Shown here: positions 36,438 through 44,807 of the stretch, piece by piece | How the letters are laid out: each line of letters starts with the position of its first letter | Numbering within the stretch: position 1 is the stretch's first letter | Assembly: GCA_002724575.1 (NCBI GenBank) | Contig: PBPC01000031.1 | Location: 31,636 to 95,635 of the forward strand | Length of the DNA: 64,000 bases | Direction: 5' to 3' | Origin: Gemmatimonadota bacterium | Lineage (GTDB): Bacteria > Gemmatimonadota > Gemmatimonadetes > Longimicrobiales > Gaopeijiaceae | Notes under the pieces: model-generated | The model's database searches: none | What the model was told of the DNA's origin: nothing | The model's input: only the letters and a program-made list of their open reading frames with translations | Program-made: the position numbers and the translations under genes

Positions 36438-37370
36438 ATGAGAATTCTCTTCTGGGGGACACCTGATTTTGCAGTCCCAGCTCTGAGGGCACTCGCAAAT
36501 GATGGGGTAGAAATCGCAGGTGTTGTTACACAGCCTGACCGACCTGCCGGACGTGGAAGACGCGTAAAGATGTCGCCGGTAAAGGAAGAGGCACTTGCTT
36601 TGGGCCATGAGGTATTGGCGCCTATTCGTCCTCAGGGTCAGGAGTTTATTGAGCAAATCACGGAGTTGAGGCCTGATCTTTCGGTGGTGGTGGCTTACGG
36701 GCATATCCTAAAGCCTGAAATATTAGATTTGCCCTCGCTCGGATCGATAAACGTGCATGCCTCGCTTCTTCCTCAGCTCAGGGGTGCGGCACCTGTAAAC
36801 TGGGCAATTATACGCGGGCACGAGCAGACAGGAGTTACGGTCATGCGCATGGTTGAAGCCATGGATGCAGGGCCGATAATACACCAGCTCTCTGAACCCA
36901 TCTCCGATGAGGATAGTGCATCAGAACTGATGTCTAGACTTTCTGAACTCGGGTCTCTAGCACTGAGAGAAGCATTGGAATCCATCAAACGTGGGGATAC
37001 CGAAGAGAGAGAGCAATTAGAGGATGCTGTGAGCTATGCACCCAAAATAGATCGCAAATCAGCAAGAATTGACTGGACATTATCAGCCAATGAGGCAGCA
37101 CTTTTTATTCGTGGTATGGATGCCACTCCGGGAGCGTGGTCGGAGTTGGCTGGTATGCCGATCAAGTTTTTTAGGCCGAGCCTCGTGCCTGAGTCGGAAT
37201 TTTCTCAGCCTGGTGCTGTTGTTAGAGCTGACCCTGAACAGGGCCTGGTGATCTCAACGAGTTCAGGTGGTGTGTCAGTCAGCGAAGTTCAGCCCGCAGG
37301 TCGCCAGCGGATGAACACCTTAGACTGGATTAATGGGCGGGGAGTTAAATTAGGCCAGCATTTCGAGTGA
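36438..37370 (+). CDS. fmt: Methionyl-tRNA formyltransferase
   Basis: Formylates initiator Met-tRNA using 10-formyl-tetrahydrofolate. The 310-residue protein begins MRILFWGTPDFAVPAL and has the catalytic region NVHASLLPQLRGAAPVNWAI and the conserved VTVMRMVEAMDAGPI. The C-terminal oligonucleotide-binding domain follows. ATG 36438 is taken as start because the family N-terminus begins there; GTG 36429 is the alternative. Its stop overlaps the thiE start as GTGA. Confidence 0.96.
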   Translation: MRILFWGTPDFAVPALRALANDGVEIAGVVTQPDRPAGRGRRVKMSPVKEEALALGHEVLAPIRPQGQEFIEQITELRPDLSVVVAYGHILKPEILDLPSLGSINVHASLLPQLRGAAPVNWAIIRGHEQTGVTVMRMVEAMDAGPIIHQLSEPISDEDSASELMSRLSELGSLALREALESIKRGDTEEREQLEDAVSYAPKIDRKSARIDWTLSANEAALFIRGMDATPGAWSELAGMPIKFFRPSLVPESEFSQPGAVVRADPEQGLVISTSSGGVSVSEVQPAGRQRMNTLDWINGRGVKLGQHFE

Positions 37371-38014
37371 AAAAGATCCCATGTCTTCACGTGGTGACCG
37401 ATGATGGCATACTTGAGCGCCAGGGCATCCTAGGAGTCATGAAGACCGTTTACGAAACGGGAGGACCGGATGTGGCCCTGCATATTCGTGGTCCGTCTAC
37501 GCACGGCCGCAAGATTCATGAATTGGTCAGAAAGATCCGACCCATAGCAGATTCAACAGATGGGCACCTCTTTTTAAATGACCGCTTAGACATCGCTTGG
37601 ACTGCAGGAGCTGACGGGGTGCATTTGGGGCAGAGATCTCTTCCCATCCGTGCTGTACGTCGACTTGTTGGACACGATCTAACGATTGGGGCCTCAGTTC
37701 ATAATGAGCGTGAATCTGCTGCTGCAGAAAAAGAGGGCGCAGACTACGCGTTTTTGGGCACACTGTTTATGAGCCCCAGTCATCATGGGATAGAACCAGG
37801 TGGTGTATCGCTCATATCGAAAATGTGCCCGGTGATCAGGGATATGCCGCTTGTGGGTATTGGTGGCATAACTCCCGAGCGAGTTGGCGGTGTCTTAGCT
37901 GCAGGAGCCAAAGGAGTCGCTGTGATAAGAGGGGTTTGGGATGCTGGAAATCCACGTGATGCCGTTCGTGCTTATCTTTCTGAACTCAAATTGGGCGAAG
38001 GAGAACACACTTGA
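37367..38014 (+). CDS. thiE: Thiamine phosphate synthase / TenI-like protein
   Basis: A 215-residue TIM-barrel protein of the ThiE/TenI group. ThiE joins the pyrimidine and thiazole halves of thiamin. Conserved here are FLNDRLDIAWTAGADGVHLGQ, IGASVHN, ADYAFLGTLF and GIGGITPERVGGV. However, the usual TPTK-type diphosphate loop is replaced by SPSHHG and the early lysine loop reads HIRGPSTHGRK, so catalytic competence is not assured and a TenI-like role is possible. It starts at GTG overlapping the fmt stop and ends in a TTGA overlap with thiS, so it belongs to the thiE-thiS-thiG block inserted in this operon. Confidence 0.82.
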   Translation: MKKIPCLHVVTDDGILERQGILGVMKTVYETGGPDVALHIRGPSTHGRKIHELVRKIRPIADSTDGHLFLNDRLDIAWTAGADGVHLGQRSLPIRAVRRLVGHDLTIGASVHNERESAAAEKEGADYAFLGTLFMSPSHHGIEPGGVSLISKMCPVIRDMPLVGIGGITPERVGGVLAAGAKGVAVIRGVWDAGNPRDAVRAYLSELKLGEGEHT

Positions 38015-38229
38015 GCAGCACTGAACAGATTCAAGTTCGATTAAATGGTAAGGATCGGGACATTACATTTGGTCACACAGTCCAGAGTCTGCTCGAAGCC
38101 ATTGAGATCAATCCTTTGGCAGTAGTTGTAGAGGTGAACAGGGAGATTTTGAACCGTGACCAATACTCTGATGTGGGTATCCACGAAGGGGATACGATTG
38201 AGGTGGTTCATTTTGTAGGTGGGGGTTAG
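38011..38229 (+). CDS. thiS: Sulfur carrier protein ThiS
   Basis: A 72-residue ubiquitin-fold sulfur carrier for thiazole synthesis. It has the beta-grasp core VRLNGKDRDITFG, LAVVVEVNREIL, and IHEGDTIEVVHFVGGG; the C-terminal glycines are the site of adenylation and thiocarboxylate formation. The start is TTG 38011 within a TTGA overlap with thiE. No thiF, thiH or thiO is seen nearby. thiG follows after 4 bases. Confidence 0.93.
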   Translation: MSSTEQIQVRLNGKDRDITFGHTVQSLLEAIEINPLAVVVEVNREILNRDQYSDVGIHEGDTIEVVHFVGGG

Positions 38230-38233
38230 CGCG

Positions 38234-39052
38234 ATGACAACAACTGACCTTGGTGTGACTGCTGAAGTGACAAAAGAACTTGATAGTCCCTTAGAAATAG
38301 CAGGAGTGAAGTTTACATCGCGCCTCATTGTCGGTACTGGAAAGTATACCACTAACCAGATCATGATCGATGCCATTAGGGCGAGTGGTGCTGAAATGGT
38401 GACAGTTGCGGTGCGTCGTGTGGATCTCGATCGGACAAAAGAGGAGGCAATTCTACATCACCTAAACCCAGAAGAGTTTTTCTTATTGGCAAATACTGCT
38501 GGATGCCACACGGCAGACGATGCAATCCGGTACGCGAGGTTGGCTCGGGCTGCCGGCTTCAACGAGTTCGTGAAGTTAGAGGTTATCGGTGATGATGAGA
38601 CGCTATTACCAGACGTCCAGGCTACGATTGAAGCAGCGCAGATTCTTGCCGATGAAGGGTTCAAGGTAATGGCATACACCAACGATGATCTCATTACTGC
38701 ACTTCGACTCGAGGATGTTGGTTGCGTCGCAGTTATGCCGCTTGCAAGTCCGATTGGCAGTGGGCTTGGTGTTGTGAACCCTTACTTCATCAGGGAGATC
38801 AAGAGGAGGCTCGAGGTCCCAGTCATCGTAGATGCAGGGGTAGGAACCGCATCCGACGCTTGTCTGACTATGGAACAAGGAGTGGACGGCGTCCTTATGA
38901 ATACCGCATTGGCAGCAGCTGAGGACCCAGTCAGGATGGCTCATGCGATGAAGACTGCTACGATTGCTGGGCGACTTGCCTTCTTGGCTGGCCGCATGAA
39001 ATCTCGTGAGATCGCAGTTCCGTCGTCTCCTAAGGTGGGAATGCTGGACTGA
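38234..39052 (+). CDS. thiG: Thiazole synthase ThiG
   Basis: Forms the thiazole phosphate of thiamin from deoxyxylulose phosphate, dehydroglycine and ThiS thiocarboxylate. The 272-residue TIM barrel shows SRLIVGTGKY, EMVTVAVRRVD, NTAGCHTADDAIR, FVKLEVIGD with the Schiff-base lysine, VMPLASPIGSGLGV and IVDAGVGTASDA. GGTGGGGG from the thiS end provides the ribosome binding site for ATG 38234. An earlier GTG at 38219 would overlap thiS. Confidence 0.96.
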   Translation: MTTTDLGVTAEVTKELDSPLEIAGVKFTSRLIVGTGKYTTNQIMIDAIRASGAEMVTVAVRRVDLDRTKEEAILHHLNPEEFFLLANTAGCHTADDAIRYARLARAAGFNEFVKLEVIGDDETLLPDVQATIEAAQILADEGFKVMAYTNDDLITALRLEDVGCVAVMPLASPIGSGLGVVNPYFIREIKRRLEVPVIVDAGVGTASDACLTMEQGVDGVLMNTALAAAEDPVRMAHAMKTATIAGRLAFLAGRMKSREIAVPSSPKVGMLD

Positions 39053-39055
39053 GCC

Positions 39056-40369
39056 GTGACACAAGACAGGTGCAGCTTAGGCCGACGGGTCGCATTCAAG
39101 ATAAGAGAACAAGTTGAGCGCGGCCGTCGGCTCGACAGAGCTCTGGAATCATGTATTCAAGGTGTAGACCCTCGAGAGCGTGCGTTTGCCCACGAACTCG
39201 CCTATGGAGTGACGAGACTACGAGGTCGACTGGATCATTTACTTTCACCTCATGTGCACAGAGGTGTGGACACACTTGATCCGGACGTACGAGAAGTTCT
39301 GAGGCTTGCTCTCTACCAGTTGCTCTATATGAATTCGGTGCCTGACTACGCAGCGGTCTCAGAGTCAGTGGCACAGGTCCGCTCGCTCGCTGGTAAAGGT
39401 GCAGCTGGACTTGCGAACGCTGTGTTGCGAAAGCTGGCTGCAGGGGGAGCTGATACGGCGGAATTCCCAGATCTTGATTCTGATCCATTAGGATTCCTTA
39501 CGACCTGGGGATCTCATCCAAGGTGGCTGGTCGACCGTTGGCTCAAGAGATGGGGGGCTCAGAAGGTTTTCGACCTCATCGAAGCTAACAATACGCGTCC
39601 GTTGGCCTGCTTGACTCCGCTTTATTCAAAGGCGGAAGAGGCTCTGAAAGCCCTCAAGATGGCAGGGCTGGATGGAGATCCTGTAGGTTATGGAACTGAA
39701 TCCTTGAGATTGAAACGGTCTTCAAGTCCGGCAGCTGCGCTGGCGGCATTCCCCGAAGCAGTGATTCAGGATCCGGCTTCACATCTTGTGACATGCTACG
39801 CAAATATATCGCCAGGCATGGAAGTTGCTGATTTATGTGCTGCACCTGGTGGCAAGGCTCTTACAATTGCCACAAGGGCTCAGTCTACTTTAGCTGCCGA
39901 CTACTCGGAGTCACGCATGCGTATGGTTCAAGAGAATGCTGAGAGGACGGGTGTTGAGCTTCATTGTATCGTCGCTGATGCACATAACCCACCGATCAAA
40001 TCTGCGGATGCAATCTTACTGGATGTGCCATGCACAGGTACCGGTACGCTAGCAAGGCATCCTGATATACGCTGGCGTATCAACCCTGATTCGGTATCCA
40101 AAATCACTGGGATCCAAGGTCGACTGTTGGATTCCGTAGCACCCCTCGTCAGTGTGGGTGGGCTGCTCATTTACTCCACCTGCACTCTTGAGCCAGAAGA
40201 AAACCATGAGTTGTTAGCAAATTTCTTTTTGAGGAACCCTGGTTTCGAGCTAGAACCGAGTGACACAGTAGATGGGGAATTTTTAGACGAGAATGGCTAC
40301 CTTTGTGTGCACCCTGACAAGGATGGGCGAGATGGATCGTTCGCAGCCCGGTTGAGGAGGATGCATTGA
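39056..40369 (+). CDS. rsmB: 16S rRNA (cytosine-967-C5) methyltransferase RsmB
   Basis: A 437-residue SAM-dependent rRNA methyltransferase. The N-terminal third is the NusB-like RNA-binding domain (AFKIREQVERG, ERAFAHELAYGV, LALYQLLYM). The catalytic domain has DLCAAPGGKALTIA (SAM binding), DVPCTGTGTLARHPDIRW and IYSTCTLEPEEN; the cysteines in VPC and STC are the release and nucleophilic residues. The start is GTG 39056, three bases after thiG. It overlaps the PASTA gene (TTGA). Confidence 0.95.
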   Translation: MTQDRCSLGRRVAFKIREQVERGRRLDRALESCIQGVDPRERAFAHELAYGVTRLRGRLDHLLSPHVHRGVDTLDPDVREVLRLALYQLLYMNSVPDYAAVSESVAQVRSLAGKGAAGLANAVLRKLAAGGADTAEFPDLDSDPLGFLTTWGSHPRWLVDRWLKRWGAQKVFDLIEANNTRPLACLTPLYSKAEEALKALKMAGLDGDPVGYGTESLRLKRSSSPAAALAAFPEAVIQDPASHLVTCYANISPGMEVADLCAAPGGKALTIATRAQSTLAADYSESRMRMVQENAERTGVELHCIVADAHNPPIKSADAILLDVPCTGTGTLARHPDIRWRINPDSVSKITGIQGRLLDSVAPLVSVGGLLIYSTCTLEPEENHELLANFFLRNPGFELEPSDTVDGEFLDENGYLCVHPDKDGRDGSFAARLRRMH

Positions 40370-41193
40370 AGTTAGGGGGTTCGCTTGCCCGGCGAAGGCG
40401 CAGTCGACGCGATAAATCGCGTGGGCCGATCGCTGAGGCTAGCAACGGGCGACGAGGACAGCGTGGTTACTCTCGACTGTGGTTTAGTGTCCTGATGTTA
40501 GCCCTAGTCGGTTGGTTCGGTGGCTATCTAATAACCACACAATTCATCTTCCCAACCCCACCTCCTCCAGGAGATCTTTTCGAAGTACCGGATATTCGTG
40601 GGGGAGGGCTTGCGACTGCTCGTGAACGCCTAATGGGCGCAGGCTTGATCTTAGGTGAAATTGACTCCCTGCTCCATCCATCGGTACCGGAGGCGTTGAT
40701 CATTGGCCAGTCACCACTCCCGGGACAGGTACTCAGACCAGAAAGCCAAGTGAGAGTCACGGTTAGCCTTGGTCCTCAATTACGATCTGTGCCGGATGTG
40801 TTAGGGTTGGCTGAAGACCGTGCTCAAGTTGTGCTTGCGAGCAGTGGATTCCTCGTATCTAAGGATACGGTGGAGGCTGACTTGCCTCGGGGTAACGTGC
40901 TAGAAGTCTTTCCTCCTCCAGATACTGTCATCCCACTACCGGCTGAGATCCTTATGATCGTGAGTACGGGTCCTGCTTTAGTGGCAATGCCATTGGTTCT
41001 GGGGCTAGATAGAGAAGAAGCGTTGATTTTACTTGATTCACTAGGGCTCATGGTTTCTGAAATCGAGGAAGTCTTTCGGTTCGGTAGGGACCAGGGCGTT
41101 GTGGTTGAGCAGGAGCCTGCGTCTGAAATGGAGTTGGAGAGAGGAACGGAGGTGCGCCTCAAGGTTGGTATGAGTGGAGGAGTTTTGGAATAA
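40366..41193 (+). CDS. Membrane-anchored PASTA-domain protein without kinase
   Basis: A 275-residue single-pass protein. An Arg/Lys-rich cytoplasmic tail (about residues 1-38) precedes one transmembrane helix (about 40-58) and three extracytoplasmic PASTA domains (about 70-135, 137-205 and 206-270), each with a phrase like VPDIRGGGLATAR or VPDVLGLAEDRA. PASTA domains bind peptidoglycan or muropeptides. In Firmicutes and Actinobacteria the position after rsmB is commonly held by a phosphatase and a PASTA Ser/Thr kinase; here the kinase domain is absent. The start is TTG in a TTGA overlap with rsmB. Role likely in envelope or cell-wall sensing or localisation. Confidence 0.85.
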   Translation: MKLGGSLARRRRSRRDKSRGPIAEASNGRRGQRGYSRLWFSVLMLALVGWFGGYLITTQFIFPTPPPPGDLFEVPDIRGGGLATARERLMGAGLILGEIDSLLHPSVPEALIIGQSPLPGQVLRPESQVRVTVSLGPQLRSVPDVLGLAEDRAQVVLASSGFLVSKDTVEADLPRGNVLEVFPPPDTVIPLPAEILMIVSTGPALVAMPLVLGLDREEALILLDSLGLMVSEIEEVFRFGRDQGVVVEQEPASEMELERGTEVRLKVGMSGGVLE

Positions 41194-41228
41194 TAACTTC
41201 TATTGGCTTTAGGAACCGGAGGGTTTAA

Positions 41229-41276
41229 GTGAGCTCAGGATCATCATCTCAAAAGGGATTCGGAGGCATCGCATGA
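41229..41276 (+). CDS. Possible 15-codon leader ORF coupled to the tlpA-like gene
   Basis: A GTG at 41229 with GGAGGG five bases upstream opens a 15-codon frame (product MSSGSSSQKGFGGIA) whose TGA overlaps the next gene's ATG as ATGA at 41273-41276. The strong ribosome binding site and exact coupling suggest it is translated. It may be a leader peptide regulating the thioredoxin-like gene, or chance. Confidence 0.3.
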   Translation: MSSGSSSQKGFGGIA

Positions 41277-41833
41277 AGCGAAGATTCCTCCGATCGCCTT
41301 ATCTTTGGGCAATACTTGTGACAGCGATGGTTGTTGGCTTTGCTTGGGTTACAAGGGAGAGTCTTCAGCCTGTGATCACCGGTGCGAGTGCACCGACCTT
41401 TTCCGCTGCGTCCCTAGATGGCGTAACTATGTCATTGGAAGACTTCGATAGGCGGGTCGTCCTTTTGAACATTTGGGCAACCTGGTGTGAGCCCTGCCTG
41501 GAGGAGATGCCTTCGATGCAACGCCTCTATGATGAACTCGACGACGAAGACTTTGAGATTCTTGCGGTTAGTATTGATGCGCCTCTGGGTCAGTCCGATG
41601 ATTTCGGTAGAGCAGGAGGTGATCTTGATCTATTTGCTAGAGATTTGGGTCTGACCTTCCGGATTCTTCATGACCCATCTGGAGACATACAGCGGACTTA
41701 CCAGACTACCGGCGTTCCTGAGACATTCTTGATTGGTAAGGATGGGCTGATCTACAAGAAGGTTGCAGGAGGCACACGTTGGGATGCTCCTGTTAACCAA
41801 GATCTTGTGCGTCGCCTATTGGCAAGCGGATAA
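41273..41833 (+). CDS. TlpA/ResA-like thiol-disulfide oxidoreductase
   Basis: A 186-residue thioredoxin-fold protein anchored by one N-terminal transmembrane helix (about residues 10-27) and facing the periplasm. The redox motif is W-C72-E-P-C75 in NIWATWCEPCLEEMP, and the cis-proline lies in TGVPETFLI. Such proteins reduce disulfides, for example in cytochrome c maturation or in envelope proteins. GGAGG lies 6 bases before the ATG, and a short upstream ORF overlaps the start. No cytochrome maturation genes are adjacent. Confidence 0.92.
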   Translation: MKRRFLRSPYLWAILVTAMVVGFAWVTRESLQPVITGASAPTFSAASLDGVTMSLEDFDRRVVLLNIWATWCEPCLEEMPSMQRLYDELDDEDFEILAVSIDAPLGQSDDFGRAGGDLDLFARDLGLTFRILHDPSGDIQRTYQTTGVPETFLIGKDGLIYKKVAGGTRWDAPVNQDLVRRLLASG

Positions 41834-41837
41834 CAGA

Positions 41838-42821
41838 ATGTCTAGAAACAGAAGTATACGGATCCGTGATTGGAGGCTAAAGCTGGCCGCATTAGGTCTC
41901 TCCGTCTTCTTATGGGCCCTGGTCCAAACTGAGCCGCGCACTTCTTCTGAAAGTTTCCAAAGGGTACCGGTTCGGGTTGAATTGACTGACACGTTGTGGA
42001 CCCTTGCTGGACCTCCTACTCCCACAGAGGTCGAACTGCAACTTAGTGGCTCATCCCGTGATATCATCAGGTTGGATCGCGAAGGCACAGCCCTAAGTAT
42101 CCCAATCACTCAAGTTGGAGCACCTGATACGAGTGTATTCCTCGACCGTGATTGGGTCGAACTTGGTCAGTCGACTGGGCTGACTGTGGAATTCATCGCA
42201 CCGGCAATGATAGAGATCGTGTTTGAGCCTACGATTACGCGCACCCTCCCCATAGCAACACGCGTCCATGGCGATTTACGGGACAATCTTGCTTTGGCAA
42301 GCTCTGTAGGGGTGGCTCCAATGACTGCAAGAGTTCGCGGTTCGGAGAGTCAGATTTCTGAATTAGACTCGATCCGGTTAGAGCGTTTTGATCTCGCGAC
42401 AGTCGAGAAATCTGGAGTTTTCTCTGTGGCTGTCGACACGGCCAGTTTATTAGGCGCGTACGTATTTCCTGATGTTGTTACCATGGGGCTCAATGTCGAA
42501 GACGACATTGAGCGGATTTTACAAGGATTCTCTGTACAGTTTGATGCCGAGAGAGTCGGCGCTGACGTTACGATAGAGCCGGTGGTGGTCCAGGTCCGGT
42601 TTTCTGGACCCAGGAGCCTGGTGAATACACTAGACCCGAGCTTACTAAGAGTTTGGGTATCGCCTGAGGATCTTCAGGGCATCCTGCCAGGTGAAGAGCG
42701 ACGTGTTCCATTGCGACTAGAAGGGATTCCTGAGTTTGTGACCGCCGTTCCTGAGACTAGTGCGGTGACTGCCAGAAGGGCTGCAGAGGGATCGCCTGGG
42801 GCCGATCAAGCACTCCGGTGA
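41838..42821 (+). CDS. YbbR-like domain protein
   Basis: A 327-residue protein with an N-terminal transmembrane helix (about residues 14-30, LKLAALGLSVFLWALVQ) and about three YbbR-like beta domains, with repeat phrases such as FQRVPVRVELTD, RTLPIATRVHGD and EPVVVQVRFSGP. YbbR proteins (CdaR) usually follow the diadenylate cyclase gene cdaA and modulate it; no cdaA is in this position here. ATG 41838 follows the thioredoxin stop by four bases. It overlaps tsaD as GTGA. Confidence 0.85.
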   Translation: MSRNRSIRIRDWRLKLAALGLSVFLWALVQTEPRTSSESFQRVPVRVELTDTLWTLAGPPTPTEVELQLSGSSRDIIRLDREGTALSIPITQVGAPDTSVFLDRDWVELGQSTGLTVEFIAPAMIEIVFEPTITRTLPIATRVHGDLRDNLALASSVGVAPMTARVRGSESQISELDSIRLERFDLATVEKSGVFSVAVDTASLLGAYVFPDVVTMGLNVEDDIERILQGFSVQFDAERVGADVTIEPVVVQVRFSGPRSLVNTLDPSLLRVWVSPEDLQGILPGEERRVPLRLEGIPEFVTAVPETSAVTARRAAEGSPGADQALR

Positions 42822-43879
42822 GCAATACCTCACGTCCATTGATTCTAGGCCTTGAGACATCTTGTGATGAGACATCAGCTGCGGTTCTTGATGGAGAAAA
42901 TACTATTCTCGGCCATGTGATCCTCTCTCAAGATGAGCATGAAGTATTCGGGGGAGTGGTACCAGAACTCGCAGCACGAGCTCATCTGCAGAAGGTTGAT
43001 TTGGTAGTGGAAGAAGCACTCCGCCAGGCAGGGACCTCACTGCGTGATATTGATGTATTTGGGGTTACAGCCGGGCCTGGGCTGATTGGTGCTTTGCTAG
43101 TCGGATTATCTTGGAGTAAAGCGGCTTCTTTCGCGTGTGATCGTCCGCTAGTTGCTGTTCATCATATGGAAGGGCACCTGTTTTCACCTTCACTGGAAAA
43201 CAGCGCAGCGCAACCGCCTTTCGTGGCTCTTCTTGTCTCAGGAGGACACACCCTCTTAGTGCATGCAGTAAAGTGGGGCGAATACCGATTATTGGGGGAA
43301 ACCAGAGACGATGCAGCTGGTGAAGCTTTTGATAAGGTGGCTAAGCTTTTGGGATTAGGATATCCCGGTGGACCGCTGATTGAGCGCCTCGCTACTGAGG
43401 GTGAGGCCTCTCGTTACAAACTTCCCAGGCCAATGCTTCGTAGCAATCAAAAGCCGGATGACGCTGAATTCTATGACTTTTCATTTAGTGGCCTGAAAAC
43501 AGCTGTCGCAGAATTGGTAAGAAAGCTTGAGTCGGACGGTGTACTGTCTTCAGAAATTGCTCACGTTGCGGCTGGTTTTCAGGAAGCTGCTGTAGATGTA
43601 CTTGCCTCCAAGACTATGAGGGCTGTCGGCCAGACTAAGTGCGCCCGCGTCCTTGTTGGTGGGGGAGTTAGCGCTAATAGGAGGCTATGTGACGAGCTTG
43701 CGATCCGACTTGGTACTGAAGGAGAACTATTCCATGCCTCAATTCGCCTTTCTTTAGATAATGCTGCAATGATCGCTCGCGCAGCACGGTTCCGTTACGA
43801 TCGAGGTGACGTAGCTCAACCCGATATTTCAGCTTCAGCGACCATGGCGCTACCCGGGCTTAAGCAGAGGATGGCATGA
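42818..43879 (+). CDS. tsaD: tRNA N6-adenosine threonylcarbamoyltransferase TsaD
   Basis: Transfers the threonylcarbamoyl group to A37 of ANN-decoding tRNAs. The 353-residue ASKHA-fold protein shows LGLETSCDETSAAV, GGVVPELAARAH, TAGPGLIGALLVG, the iron ligands in HHMEGHLFSP, SGGHTLLVH, DDAAGEAFDKVAKLLGLGYPGGP and LVGGGVSANRRL. Start GTG 42818 overlaps the upstream stop. The partners tsaB, tsaE and tsaC are not in this window. Confidence 0.97.
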   Translation: MSNTSRPLILGLETSCDETSAAVLDGENTILGHVILSQDEHEVFGGVVPELAARAHLQKVDLVVEEALRQAGTSLRDIDVFGVTAGPGLIGALLVGLSWSKAASFACDRPLVAVHHMEGHLFSPSLENSAAQPPFVALLVSGGHTLLVHAVKWGEYRLLGETRDDAAGEAFDKVAKLLGLGYPGGPLIERLATEGEASRYKLPRPMLRSNQKPDDAEFYDFSFSGLKTAVAELVRKLESDGVLSSEIAHVAAGFQEAAVDVLASKTMRAVGQTKCARVLVGGGVSANRRLCDELAIRLGTEGELFHASIRLSLDNAAMIARAARFRYDRGDVAQPDISASATMALPGLKQRMA

Positions 43880-43935
43880 AGAGTAAGGCTACAGGTGGTT
43901 CCGGTGGATTCGTAGTCAAGCGAGGTTAGACTGGC

Positions 43936-44793
43936 ATGTATCCCGTCATTTTTGAGCTTCCGAGCTGGCTTCCAGGAGTAGGTGGAATGCCGATCACCTC
44001 ATTCGGGGTGTTCATGCTTTTAGCATTTCTGACTGGGGGTTGGATCATTCGGTCAGAGTTGGAACGAATGGGTGAAGATCCTGAAAGAGCTTGGGATCTG
44101 GTTTTCATGGGTGTCGTGGGTGGGATTCTTGGAGCCAAGGGCTACTACGTCCTCCTCAACTATGAAAGACTCGCGAGCGATCCCGCGGGGCTCATTTTCT
44201 CTCGTGGTGGACTTGTCTGGTATGGGGGCTTCCTACTCGCTACCGCACTGGTCATATGGGAGATTCGTCGAAGAAGATTGCCTCTGCGTCGGACCGCTGA
44301 TGCGATCGCTCCCGCTCTTGCATTAGGCTATGCCGTAGGCCGTATGGGCTGCTTCCTTGTGGGAGATGATTGGGGTCGTCCGACCGACTCTATTTTCGGT
44401 ATAGCATTTCCAAGAGGGGCGCCTCCTACCCGAGTAGACATTATTGAGCGGGATTTCGGCATTTCAGTGGATCCCGAACTCATTGAGAAGTATGGTCAGA
44501 TTGTGCCAGTCCACCCGACTCAACTCTACGAGGTGGGTATCAGCACACTGATCTTCTTATTCCTTTGGCGTGTGCGCCAAAATCAGAAAATTCCTGGTAA
44601 GCTCTTTATGCTTTGGCTGGTTATGGCAAGCGGAGAGCGCTTCCTGGTCGAATTCCTGCGCGCCAAAGATGATCGCTTCTTCGGTATCCTGACCTTGGCA
44701 CAACTGGTGAGCCTTGCAATTGCAGCTGTGGGACTGATTGGGATAATACGCATGAAGAGTGCTAATCGTCCTGAGCCTGCGCACGGCTCCTGA
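43936..44793 (+). CDS. lgt: Prolipoprotein diacylglyceryl transferase
   Basis: Inner-membrane enzyme that attaches diacylglycerol from phosphatidylglycerol to the lipobox cysteine. The 285-residue protein has about seven membrane segments and the Lgt signature GYAVGRMGCFLVGDDWGRPT, SRGGLVWYGGF near residue 90-100 and VHPTQLYEV and SGERFLVEFLRAKD. Several putative lipoproteins are encoded in this window (cyclase, MBL protein, NamZ, NagZ). ATG 43936 follows tsaD after 56 bases. Confidence 0.96.
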   Translation: MYPVIFELPSWLPGVGGMPITSFGVFMLLAFLTGGWIIRSELERMGEDPERAWDLVFMGVVGGILGAKGYYVLLNYERLASDPAGLIFSRGGLVWYGGFLLATALVIWEIRRRRLPLRRTADAIAPALALGYAVGRMGCFLVGDDWGRPTDSIFGIAFPRGAPPTRVDIIERDFGISVDPELIEKYGQIVPVHPTQLYEVGISTLIFLFLWRVRQNQKIPGKLFMLWLVMASGERFLVEFLRAKDDRFFGILTLAQLVSLAIAAVGLIGIIRMKSANRPEPAHGS

Positions 44794-44807
44794 GTAGCAC
44801 TGGATCA

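Noticed and set aside
41763..42821. Longer YbbR gene starting inside the thioredoxin gene
   Set aside because: The extra 25 codons lie in a different frame of a conserved gene; the membrane helix begins just after ATG 41838.
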